Assembly: GCF_001426405.1 (NCBI RefSeq)
Contig: NZ_LMEP01000023.1
Coordinates: 420,940 to 484,939, forward strand
DNA from: Streptomyces sp. Root1304
GTDB taxonomy: Bacteria; Actinomycetota; Actinomycetes; Streptomycetales; Streptomycetaceae
Reading direction: 5' to 3'
DNA: 64,000 nucleotides
A model generated the notes under the pieces. It saw only the letters and a program-made list of their open reading frames with translations, searched no databases and had not been told where the DNA came from. The translations under genes and the position numbers were made by a program. Numbering within the stretch: position 1 is the first letter of the stretch; the number at the start of each line of letters is the position of its first letter. Below, in pieces: positions 57,155 through 64,000 of this stretch.

Positions 57155-58210
57155 TCAGGACAGGCGGACCGCCGCCGAATGGGCCAGGCCCGTCAGTGCC
57201 GAGGCGGCCGGCACGGGCACGTCCAGCTCGTGCAGCGCGCCGAGCGCCTCCTCGACGCGGGCGGCGATCATGGCCTCGACCCGGTCGGGCGTGCCGAGCC
57301 GGCGCATCACCTCCCGTACGGCCTCCAGACCGTCCTCGTCGAGATCGGACCGGCCCAGCAGGGCACGCAACCGCGCGCGTTCCTCCGGTCCGGCGACGCG
57401 CCAGGTCTCGGCGAGGAGAGTGGTCGGCCGGTGACCGCGTACGTCGTCGGCGTTGGCCTTCCCGGTGTGCCGCGGGTCGCCGAACAGGCCGAGCAGGTCG
57501 TCCCGCAGCTGGAAGGCCTCGCCCAGCGGAAGCCCGTACGCGCTGAATCCCTCGCGCAGCCGGCCGCCCGCGCCGGCCAGCACGCCGCCGATCAGCAGGG
57601 GCTGTTCCACGGTGTACTTGGCGGTCTTGTAGCGGATGACCTTCAGCGAGGCCGCCGTGTCCGGGGCGGCGCCGGTGTGCAGGATCTCCAGACACTCGCC
57701 GGCGATCAGATCGCGGGCCAGCGCCGCCCACAGGGGGCGGGCCCGGCCGAGGTAGGCGGCCGGCAGACCACTGGTCGCGAAGAGCTGCCCGGCCAGCGAC
57801 ATCAGCAGGTCGCCGACGAGCATGGCGAGCGACCGGGCCGCGTCGGGAGCCCGGGGATGATGCCGTACGGCGGCGCCGAGCGCCATGTGCGCGGTGGGCC
57901 TCCCGTGCCGCAACGGGCTGTCGTCGATGAGGTCGTCGTGGACGACCGCCGCCGCGTGCACCAGCTCCATGGAGGCCGCCGCCCGCAGCAGGGCCTCGCT
58001 GTCGGGCTGCCGCGCGGCGCGCCAGCCCCAGTAGCAGAACGCCGCCCGCAGCCGCTTGCCGACCGCCACCGCCGCCTCGACCTGCTCGGCCACCGGCCCC
58101 AGGGCCGGATCGACCGCCGCGAGCAGGTCGGCCTCCTCGGCGACGAACCGGTGCAGCACCTCGTCGACCCGCGCCTTGAACGCGGCCGGCTCCCACCGCT
58201 CAGTCGCCAT
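57155..58210 (-). CDS. Polyprenyl (isoprenyl) diphosphate synthetase
   Basis: The 351-residue trans-prenyltransferase condenses isopentenyl diphosphate onto an allylic primer. The first Asp-rich motif VVHDDLIDDSPLRHGRPT (near 92-98) and the second QLRDDLLGLFGD (near 235-243) are both intact, with GKRLRAAFCYWGW and YKTAKYTVEQP between. The start overlaps the end of the small upstream gene by 11 bases. Chain length depends on residues before the first motif (SMELVHAAAVVHDD), which do not allow a confident call between C15, C20 and longer. Confidence 0.93.
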   Translation of the reverse strand: MATERWEPAAFKARVDEVLHRFVAEEADLLAAVDPALGPVAEQVEAAVAVGKRLRAAFCYWGWRAARQPDSEALLRAAASMELVHAAAVVHDDLIDDSPLRHGRPTAHMALGAAVRHHPRAPDAARSLAMLVGDLLMSLAGQLFATSGLPAAYLGRARPLWAALARDLIAGECLEILHTGAAPDTAASLKVIRYKTAKYTVEQPLLIGGVLAGAGGRLREGFSAYGLPLGEAFQLRDDLLGLFGDPRHTGKANADDVRGHRPTTLLAETWRVAGPEERARLRALLGRSDLDEDGLEAVREVMRRLGTPDRVEAMIAARVEEALGALHELDVPVPAASALTGLAHSAAVRLS

Positions 58211-58478
58211 CGCGCACCCGCGTGGCGAGCACGTGCCGGGCCAGCACCTCCAGGTGGGCCGGCGGGACGGCCGCGTAGCGGTCGCGTACCAGCCGGCCGC
58301 GCGCCATCAGGTCCTGCTCGGCGTCCGCCACCATCTCCGCCGTGTCCGAACGGCGGGCCAGACCGCGCACCAGCCCCAGGGCCGAACCCAGGGTGCTCAC
58401 CGCCACGTCCGCCAGTCCCGCCGCGAGCAGTACCGCCTGCTCGCCGGGCCCCTCGCGGCGCCCCGCTTCCCGCGTCAT
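58200..58478 (-). CDS. Small protein coupled to the polyprenyl synthetase
   Basis: ATG 58478 follows GGGGAGACGG and gives 92 residues: a charged start, a weakly hydrophobic helix (AVLLAAGLADVAVSTLGSALGLVRGLARR) and a helical, acidic-basic end (VADAEQDLMARGRLVRDRYAAVPPAHLEVLARHVL). I recognise no family. Its last 11 bases overlap the synthetase start, so translation is coupled and the two probably interact. It is the first gene of a three-gene operon with the synthetase and the MpaB-like oxygenase. Confidence 0.7.
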   Translation of the reverse strand: MTREAGRREGPGEQAVLLAAGLADVAVSTLGSALGLVRGLARRSDTAEMVADAEQDLMARGRLVRDRYAAVPPAHLEVLARHVLATRVRDGD

Positions 58479-58715
58479 TCCGTCTCCCCACCCACTGCGC
58501 GTCGGAACGGCGCAGGGCACGCGCCGCCGTCGGCAGTGTGGCGGCACGCGGGCCCGCGCCACGGAGGAACTCACGAACGAGTGATCTTCGCTCGGCCGCT
58601 GACCTCCCGGCGGAACGGCCGGCGGCCGGACCTGTCGCACGGGGCTACTGGACGGTAATCTGCTGCATCCGTCCGCGACTTGGGGCGCGGACCGTCCGCA
58701 ACGCGGGGGAGTGGC

Positions 58716-59576
58716 ATGGGCAGCACGGGCACGCGATTCGATCCCGTCACCGAGCACGAGAGGACCCGCGCCGCGCTGCGCGCCGTGGTCCCGAGGCTGG
58801 TCCGCCTGCTGCGCGAGGCCCCGGACCTGGAAGCGCCCTCGGGAGTCCCGGACTGGACGGTCGGGGACACCGCCGCGCACCTGGCGGCCGTCCACTTCGC
58901 GTACTCCACCGGATTCATCGAGGAATCCATGGACTGGGACGGCGTCCTGCCGTCCGGCGAAGGGCCGTTCGCCGCACGGATCGCGGCCATGAACGCCCGG
59001 TCCGTCAGCCTCTTCGGCGACGGCGAACGCGCCCGGCCGGGAACCTTCCTCGCCGAACGGAGCGAGGAGTTCCTGCGGGCCACCGAGGGCCTCGCCCCCG
59101 AAACCCCGGTCGACGCGCCCTGGTTCGGGACGGAGGCGACGCTCACCCTCGCGGCGGCCACCGGCCTGATCCTCAGTGAGACCCTCGTGCACGGCCTCGA
59201 CATCGCGCGCGGCGCACGCCGCCCCTGGCGCATCGCCCCGGACGAAGCGAGCCTGGTGCTCGGCCAGTCGATGCCGACGATGATGCCGCCGGCCCTGGAC
59301 GCGGAGGAGGCCCGGGGCGTCAGCCTGGCCCTCGACCTCGTGGTCAAGGGCGGTCCCCGGCTGGCCGTCGTGGTCGACGAGGGCGCCCTCACCGTCACCC
59401 GCGACGCCCCGCCGCGCGCGTACGACTGCCGGCTGACGGTGGCGCCCGTCGCGTTCCTGCTGGTCTCCTTCGGGCGGATCCCGGTCTGGAAGGCGGTCGC
59501 GCGCGGCCAGATGCGGGCCGGCGGCCGGAAGCCGTGGCTCGCCGCCCGTCTGAGCCGGCTCGTCGCCAACCCCTGA
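58716..59576 (+). CDS. Maleylpyruvate isomerase family protein (DinB-like fold)
   Basis: 286 residues; ATG 58716 follows GGGGAG. The N-terminal mycothiol-dependent MDMPI domain has VPRLVRLLREAPDLEAPSGVPDWTVGDTAAHLAAVHFAY, with the typical W-T-x-x-D-x-x-A-H-L metal His, and the second ligand in LSETLVHGLDIARGARRPW. The C-terminal part is an SCP2-like domain (DLVVKGGPRLAVVVDEGALTV). Such proteins are mycothiol-linked transferases or isomerases with unknown natural substrates. The gene diverges from the prenyl operon. Confidence 0.82.
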   Translation: MGSTGTRFDPVTEHERTRAALRAVVPRLVRLLREAPDLEAPSGVPDWTVGDTAAHLAAVHFAYSTGFIEESMDWDGVLPSGEGPFAARIAAMNARSVSLFGDGERARPGTFLAERSEEFLRATEGLAPETPVDAPWFGTEATLTLAAATGLILSETLVHGLDIARGARRPWRIAPDEASLVLGQSMPTMMPPALDAEEARGVSLALDLVVKGGPRLAVVVDEGALTVTRDAPPRAYDCRLTVAPVAFLLVSFGRIPVWKAVARGQMRAGGRKPWLAARLSRLVANP

Positions 59577-59656
59577 CCCCGGCCCCGTGCCCCGCCGCGT
59601 ACGCCATCATGGGATGTTCGGTGCATTCACCCCATGAACGTAGAAGGCAGGACATC

Positions 59657-60877
59657 ATGCGGACCGGCGGCTATCCCGAGGACACCACGACACAGGGCGA
59701 CGGCTGGCTCCGGGCCCTGCTGTACGTGGCGTTCCTCCTGCTCCTGGGCGCCGCCCTCACCCGCTTCCTGGTCCGCCACACGGGCGAGGACCTCGCCCCC
59801 TGGGTGGTCTCGCTGGCCGCCGCCCTGGCCCTCCTCTACGTACTCGAACCGCTCCTGGGGCCGGGGCCGAGCCGCCGGCGCCACGTCTGGCTCGGCGCGA
59901 TCGTGGCCGTCTGGCTCGCCCTGGTGATCCTGGCGCCCAGCTTCGGCTGGTGCTCCGTCCCGCTCTTCTTCATCGGACTGCGCACCCTGCGCATGCCGGC
60001 CGCCATCGCCCTCATCGCGCTGGTCACCGCCGCCTCCGTCACCGCCCACCTGCGGCTCGCCGGCCGGCTCGACATCGACGTGTTCCTCGCCCCGCCCGCC
60101 ATCGCGGCCATCGCCATCGCCGTCTTCGTCCAGATGGACCGCCAGACCCGCCGGCAGCGCGAACTGATCGACGACCTGATCCGCACCCGGCGCGAACTCG
60201 CCGCCACCGAACGCCGGGAGGGAACCCTCGCAGAGCGCCAGCGCCTCTCCATGGAGATCCACGACAGCCTCGCCCAGGGCCTGTCCAGCCAGCAGATGCT
60301 GCTCCAGGCCGCCGACCGCGTCTGGGAGGCGGACCCCGCGACGGCCCGTACCCATGTGCTCACCGCCACGTCGATCGCCGAGCACAACCTCACCGAGGCC
60401 CGCCGCTTCGTCCACGACCTCGCTCCCGCAGACCTCGCCGACGGCGGCGGCCTCGACGAGGCCCTGCGCACCCTCGCCGCACGCGAGACCGGCGACCGGC
60501 TCACCGTCCACTGCCACGTCGACGGCACTCCGGCCGCGCCGCTGCCCGAGCGCGTCCAGTCCGCCCTGCTTCGCATCGCCCAGGGCGCCCTCGCCAACGT
60601 CCGCGAACACTCCGGCGCCACCACCGCGGCCCTGTCCCTGACCTACCTGGACGACCAGGTCGTCCTCGACGTCTCGGACAACGGCCGGGGCTTCGACCCG
60701 GCCGCCCCGGACCGCGGCGAGCCGGCCCCGTCCCGAGGCCACGGCCTCCCCGCCATCCGGACCCGTGCCGGCCGGCTCGGCGGCGAACTCACCATCGAAT
60801 CCGCGCCGGGAGAAGGCACGGTGCTGTCGGCCGCGATCCCGCTCCACCCGTCCCCGTCCCCGTCACCGGAGGCCTGA
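59657..60877 (+). CDS. Orphan sensor histidine kinase (HisKA_3, NarL-partner type)
   Basis: The 406-residue protein has four to five N-terminal helices (LLYVAFLLLLGAAL; WVVSLAAALALLYVL; VWLGAIVAVWLALVILAP; AAIALIALVTAASVTAHL; FLAPPAIAAIAIAVFV), then a dimerisation domain with the phosphorylated His in ERQRLSMEIHDSLAQGLSSQQ (near 202), and an ATPase domain with ANVREHSGA (N-box) and VSDNGRGFDP. ATG 59657 is used. No response regulator gene adjoins it, so its partner is encoded elsewhere or lost. A strong hairpin follows. Confidence 0.88.
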   Translation: MRTGGYPEDTTTQGDGWLRALLYVAFLLLLGAALTRFLVRHTGEDLAPWVVSLAAALALLYVLEPLLGPGPSRRRHVWLGAIVAVWLALVILAPSFGWCSVPLFFIGLRTLRMPAAIALIALVTAASVTAHLRLAGRLDIDVFLAPPAIAAIAIAVFVQMDRQTRRQRELIDDLIRTRRELAATERREGTLAERQRLSMEIHDSLAQGLSSQQMLLQAADRVWEADPATARTHVLTATSIAEHNLTEARRFVHDLAPADLADGGGLDEALRTLAARETGDRLTVHCHVDGTPAAPLPERVQSALLRIAQGALANVREHSGATTAALSLTYLDDQVVLDVSDNGRGFDPAAPDRGEPAPSRGHGLPAIRTRAGRLGGELTIESAPGEGTVLSAAIPLHPSPSPSPEA

Positions 60878-60904
60878 GCGGGGGCGCGGGAGAGAACAGG
60901 ACAC

Positions 60905-60940
60905 AGGGGCGGTACGCGGGGATCCCCGCGTACCGCCCCT
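60905..60940. terminator. 36-bp perfect palindrome, terminator of the kinase gene
   Basis: AGGGGCGGTACGCGGGGA and its exact complement adjoin with no unpaired base, giving a stem of up to 16 bp with a GATC turn. Confidence 0.8.
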
Positions 60941-61370
60941 ACGGTCGTCAGGTCGGGCGACGGTGTCGTACGGGGCGTTGCCGCCCACCGGGTCGCGTCG
61001 CACGGGAGCGGCGAACGGCGCCTTCCAGTCCCCGGTGCCCTTGTGGAGGAACGTGCCGGCCGCGCCCTGCGCGATCAGGTCGGGGCGTCCGTCGCGGTCC
61101 GCGTCGCCGATGCCGACGAGCCGGGTGTACGCGTTCCAGCCGGCCCGAATCGCGTGCGCGGAGCGAAGGCGCCGTCGCCCTTGCCCAGGTGCAGCCAGAG
61201 GACACCGGCGGAGTCACGGGCGACCAGGTCCCCGGCAGCGGCGCCCGCGACGTTCCCGACGGCCGTGACCTCCTTGTACACCCCCCAGCCGGTTCCGGCG
61301 CTCGTCCGGCCGGCGACGACGTAGGGGCCGGTGTCCCTGCCGGTGCCGGCCGACTGCCCGTCAGGGCCCC
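60941..61370 (-). pseudogene. Degraded C-terminal end of an FG-GAP/VCBS repeat gene
   Basis: Minus-strand frames contain blade-like repeats: YKEVTAVGNVAGAAAGDLVARDSAGVLWLHLGKGDGAFAPRTR, then, after a one-base frame jump near 61152, RAGWNAYTRLVGIGDADRDGRPDLIAQGAAGTFLHKGTGDWKAPF. GDADRDGRPDLIA is a calcium-loop motif. The upstream part (TGPYVVAGRTSAGTGW) runs out near 61370 with no start. It is a broken relic facing the kinase terminator. Confidence 0.7.
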
Positions 61371-61573
61371 GGCTCCCTCCGGGACCCCGTCCGTCGGAAC
61401 ACGTTCATGCGGTGGACATCCCCGGGCGGGGAACGGGTCGGAAAAGTTGCGTATCCATAACGGGTCTAGATCGAAGCGCGGGGCCCCGTGACGTGAGCGC
61501 GCGGGTTTCGGGCGCGGGGGAGCGCCCACGCGCGTGCTCGCCGGTGGCCCCGCCCCTCCGAAAGGAACTCTCA
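61371..61573 (+). promoter_or_regulatory. Upstream region of the metallophosphoesterase
   Basis: No gene was found. An AT-richer patch around 61440-61470 is the likely promoter position, but no good -35/-10 pair was seen. Confidence 0.3.
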
Positions 61574-62596
61574 GTGGATCGCAGGTCTCTGCTCACCGTC
61601 GCGACCGGGGCGGTGGGCGCGGTCGCCGCCTCCCAGACACCGGCGGGTGCGGCGCTCCCCACGCACGCGGAACCCGGGCGGCGGCCCTTCGCCACGTTCA
61701 ACGTCATCAGTGACATCCAGGGCGATCTCGGGGACTTCGGGGTGGCCCTGGAGGACATGAACCGGACCAACCCGACGAGTGCGGGCCTGGCCGTCGCGGG
61801 CGACATCACGCCGCGCGGCTACGACGCCGAGTGCGCGGCTGTCGCGACCGAACTCGCCCGCCACCGACACGCGAAGACGGTCGCCTGGGCGATCGGCAAC
61901 CACGAGTTCTACGTCCCCAAGTGGCGCGACCCGTCGACGCTCGCGCAGGACAGCTGGCCCAACGGCACCACAGAGGACTCGCTGTTCCGCAGCTTCTACC
62001 GGTTCGCCGGGCGCAACGCGGTGAACGCCGAGCACGTCTTCGGCGGCATCCCGGTGCTGAGCATCGGCACCGAGAAGTACATGCACTACCACGACCCGAA
62101 GCTCTGGGACGAGGTGTGGCTCAGCGAGGCCCAGCTCACCTGGCTCGAACAGCGCCTCGCGTACTGGGCGCGGCGTCGCAGGCCGGTCATGGTCGTGACG
62201 CACCACCCGCTCCCGAACACCGTCTCCGGCAGCCACAACCGGCTGTACTCCCGGGACTACCTCCAGGCGGACCGTCTCCTCGGCATCCTCGGCCGCCACC
62301 GGGACGTGTTCCTCTTCTGCGGGCACACCCACTGGGACCTCGCCCTTTCGGACTGGTACGTCCGCCGGGTCGTCCCCGGCACGGCGAACCTGGACGGCTT
62401 CTCCGTGATCAACACCGGTGCCGTGCAGACCGGGTACACGGACGACGGCAAGGGTGGCGAGGTCGCCGTGGAGGGCACCTTCAACCAGGGCCTTCAGGTC
62501 GAGGTCTTCCAGGACCGGGTGGTCGTGAAGGCCCGCGACTTCGCGGCCGGCAGCTGGCTGAAGCAGATCACCGTCCCGCTGGCGACGAGGATCTGA
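61574..62596 (+). CDS. Exported metallophosphoesterase (calcineurin-like)
   Basis: GTG 61574 follows AAAGGA and gives 340 residues. The start DRRSLLTVATGAVGAVAASQTPAGAA is a Tat-like signal. The two-metal site is complete: VISDIQGDL (variant of D-x-H), AGDITPRG, GNHEFY, VVTHHPLP and CGHTHWDL. It hydrolyses phosphomonoesters or diesters outside the cell, and phosphate scavenging is a reasonable role. No PHO box was recognised. Beside it lies the convergent SulP gene, separated by a strong hairpin. Confidence 0.88.
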   Translation: MDRRSLLTVATGAVGAVAASQTPAGAALPTHAEPGRRPFATFNVISDIQGDLGDFGVALEDMNRTNPTSAGLAVAGDITPRGYDAECAAVATELARHRHAKTVAWAIGNHEFYVPKWRDPSTLAQDSWPNGTTEDSLFRSFYRFAGRNAVNAEHVFGGIPVLSIGTEKYMHYHDPKLWDEVWLSEAQLTWLEQRLAYWARRRRPVMVVTHHPLPNTVSGSHNRLYSRDYLQADRLLGILGRHRDVFLFCGHTHWDLALSDWYVRRVVPGTANLDGFSVINTGAVQTGYTDDGKGGEVAVEGTFNQGLQVEVFQDRVVVKARDFAAGSWLKQITVPLATRI

Positions 62597-62602
62597 CCCA
62601 CC

Positions 62603-62666
62603 GGGCGCGACCGGCGACCGCCGCCCCGGCTGGGGGTGGCGCGAGGCCCGGCCGCCGGTCGCGCCC
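62603..62666. terminator. Bidirectional terminator with long loop
   Basis: GGGCGCGACCGGCG (603-616) pairs perfectly with 653-666; the loop has further GC pairing. It separates two convergent genes. Confidence 0.75.
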
Positions 62667-62691
62667 GTTCACCCGGCACACGGGGTGGCGG

Positions 62692-64000
62692 TCAGTGACC
62701 GACCGCGAGTTCGCCGCTCAGCCTGCCGTGCAGCCGGGCGCTCGGATCGTTGAGCCCGACGATCTCGACGGTCTTCCCGCGCTGGGCGTACTTGCTCTCG
62801 ACGATGTCGAGGGCGGCGACGGACGAGGCGTCCCAGACGTGCGCGGCCGACAGGTCGATGACGATCCTGTCGGCGTCCGTGGCGTAGTCGAAGCGACCGA
62901 CCAGCTCCCCGGCCGAGGCGAAGAACAGCTCGCCGCTGATCCGGTAGACCACGGTCGTCCCGGCCGGGTCGACGACGGCGGTCAGCTCGGCCTGGTGGGC
63001 GACGCGCCGGGCGAAGATCACCACGGCGGTCAGGGAGCCCAGCACGACGCCGACGGCGAGGTTGTGGGTGGCGATCACGGCCACGACGGTGAGGGCCATG
63101 ACGACGATCTCGCCGGCGGGCATCCGGCGGAGCGTCTTCGGGGCGATCGAGTGCCAGTCGAACGTCGCGATCGACACCATGATCATGACGGCGACCAGGA
63201 CGGCCATGGGGATGTCGGAGACGACCGGACCGAACACGATGCACAGCACCATCAGGAACGCGCCGGCGAGGAAGGTCGAGAGCCTGGTGCGGGCGCCGGA
63301 GACCTTCACGTTGATCATCGTCTGGCCGATCATGGCGCAGCCGCCGATCCCGCCGAAGAAGCCGGTGACGATGTTGGCGATGCCCTGGCCGATGGACTCG
63401 CGCTTCTTGTCGGACGGCGTGTCGGTGATGTCGTCCACCAGCTTGGCGGTCATCAGCGACTCCATCAGCCCGACCAGGGCCATCGCGAAGGCGTACGGCG
63501 CGATCGTCGCCAGCGTGGCCGTCGTGAACGGCACGTCCGGCAGACCGGGCACCGGCAGGGACGACGGCAGGGCGCCCTTGTCGCCGACGGTCGGGACCGC
63601 GATCCCTGCGGCGACGGTGAGCGCGGTGAGGGCCACGATCGAGACGAGCGGCGCGGGCACGAGCGTGCTCACCTTCGGCAGGAACACCATCAGCGCCAGG
63701 GCGGCGGCGAGCAGCGGGTAGACGGCCCACGGCACGTCCACCAGCTCGTGGAGCTGGGTCATGAAGACCAGGATCGCGAGCGAGTTCACGAACCCGACCA
63801 TCACCGAGCGGGGCACGAACCGCACCAGCTTCGCGACCCCCAGCAGCCCCAGCACCACCTGGAAGACGCCCCCGAGGATGACGGCGGCGATCAGGTACCC
63901 GAGCCCGTGCTCACGGTTCAGCGGCGCGATGACCAGGGCCACGGCGCCGGTCGCGGCGGAGATCATCGCCCGCCGGCCACCGACGACGGAGATGGTCACC
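62692..64000 (-). CDS. SulP-family anion transporter with STAS domain (N-terminus outside window)
   Basis: At least 435 residues lie in the window; the frame runs past base 64000, where roughly the first 60-80 residues should follow. The membrane part begins in the conserved region GGRRAMISAATGAVALVIAPL and has about nine further helices, with GFFGGIGGCAMIGQTMINVKVSGARTRLSTFLAG, the SulP hallmark. The STAS domain (FFASAGELVGRFDYATDADRIVIDLSAAHVWDASSVAALDIVESKY) carries the conserved D-x-S-x-V-x-x-x-D. Substrate may be sulfate, bicarbonate or dicarboxylates. No carbonic anhydrase gene is visible, though one might lie beyond the edge. Confidence 0.92.
   Translation of the reverse strand, partial: VTISVVGGRRAMISAATGAVALVIAPLNREHGLGYLIAAVILGGVFQVVLGLLGVAKLVRFVPRSVMVGFVNSLAILVFMTQLHELVDVPWAVYPLLAAALALMVFLPKVSTLVPAPLVSIVALTALTVAAGIAVPTVGDKGALPSSLPVPGLPDVPFTTATLATIAPYAFAMALVGLMESLMTAKLVDDITDTPSDKKRESIGQGIANIVTGFFGGIGGCAMIGQTMINVKVSGARTRLSTFLAGAFLMVLCIVFGPVVSDIPMAVLVAVMIMVSIATFDWHSIAPKTLRRMPAGEIVVMALTVVAVIATHNLAVGVVLGSLTAVVIFARRVAHQAELTAVVDPAGTTVVYRISGELFFASAGELVGRFDYATDADRIVIDLSAAHVWDASSVAALDIVESKYAQRGKTVEIVGLNDPSARLHGRLSGELAVGH

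Noticed and set aside
57155..58210. Polyprenyl synthetase as an encapsulin cargo protein
   Set aside because: The long disordered cargo N-terminus is absent and no shell gene is in the window.

Overview
The window looks like a stretch of a Streptomyces (or close relative) chromosome. It is very GC-rich, with GTG and TTG starts, purine-rich ribosome binding sites and many ATGA/GTGA gene overlaps. It carries a conservon (sensor kinase, roadblock, DUF742 and GTPase genes), a one-piece SecDF, sugar ABC transporters without their own ATPase, and twin-arginine secreted enzymes. It is a chromosomal patchwork of housekeeping-type genes, one large catabolic locus and one gene graveyard.

Layout. 1-12399: the end of an FG-GAP repeat protein, a PlsC acyltransferase, SecDF, a macrolide-type glycosyltransferase and an NPP1 protein either side of an 18-bp TetR-type palindrome, an FMN 2-hydroxyacid oxidase, and a minus-strand group of MFS exporter, HbpS/GlcG protein and a broken SnoaL/aldo-keto reductase fusion. 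12455-18842: an accessory block between two diverged copies of one sequence element. It holds a dead IS30 transposase, a fatty acid desaturase with its ferredoxin reductase, a PucR-type regulator, a protein kinase scrap, and a SUKH-4 immunity gene next to a frameshifted deaminase-type toxin tip. 19239-24810: a conservon followed by an FAD monooxygenase. 24875-28620: an HxlR regulator fused to a peroxiredoxin, divergent from a three-gene ABC-2 exporter. 28642-28878: an unexplained leader-like element with promoter, near-perfect Shine-Dalgarno, 12-codon peptide and a three-way plus a four-way RNA fold. 28906-33602: class A beta-lactamase, a hypothetical, RNA 2',3'-cyclic phosphodiesterase, and a secreted delta-60/DUF11/RTX protein.

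33830-54899 is the centrepiece: a polysaccharide utilisation locus for L-fucose and probably uronate-containing glycans. It encodes an oligosaccharide importer, alpha-L-fucosidase (GH29), a Tat-exported PL6 lyase, and a complete non-phosphorylating L-fucose route: mutarotase, dehydrogenase, lactonase, fuconate dehydratase, SDR dehydrogenase, and FAH-family hydrolase giving pyruvate and L-lactate. LutABC then oxidises the lactate. Glucarate dehydratase and 5-dehydro-4-deoxyglucarate dehydratase add a second acid-sugar branch. A FadR-type GntR regulator sits inside, and five ATACATC-S-GATGTAT-like sites at the promoters make a likely regulon.

54924-64000: a DUF2071 protein; a compact operon of small protein, polyprenyl synthetase and MpaB/rubber-oxygenase-like protein; a maleylpyruvate isomerase-like protein; an orphan histidine kinase; a degraded FG-GAP gene; a Tat-exported metallophosphoesterase; and a SulP transporter cut by the window end.

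All assignments were made by reading the translations; no database was searched. Family names rest on recognised motifs, and substrates are inferred.
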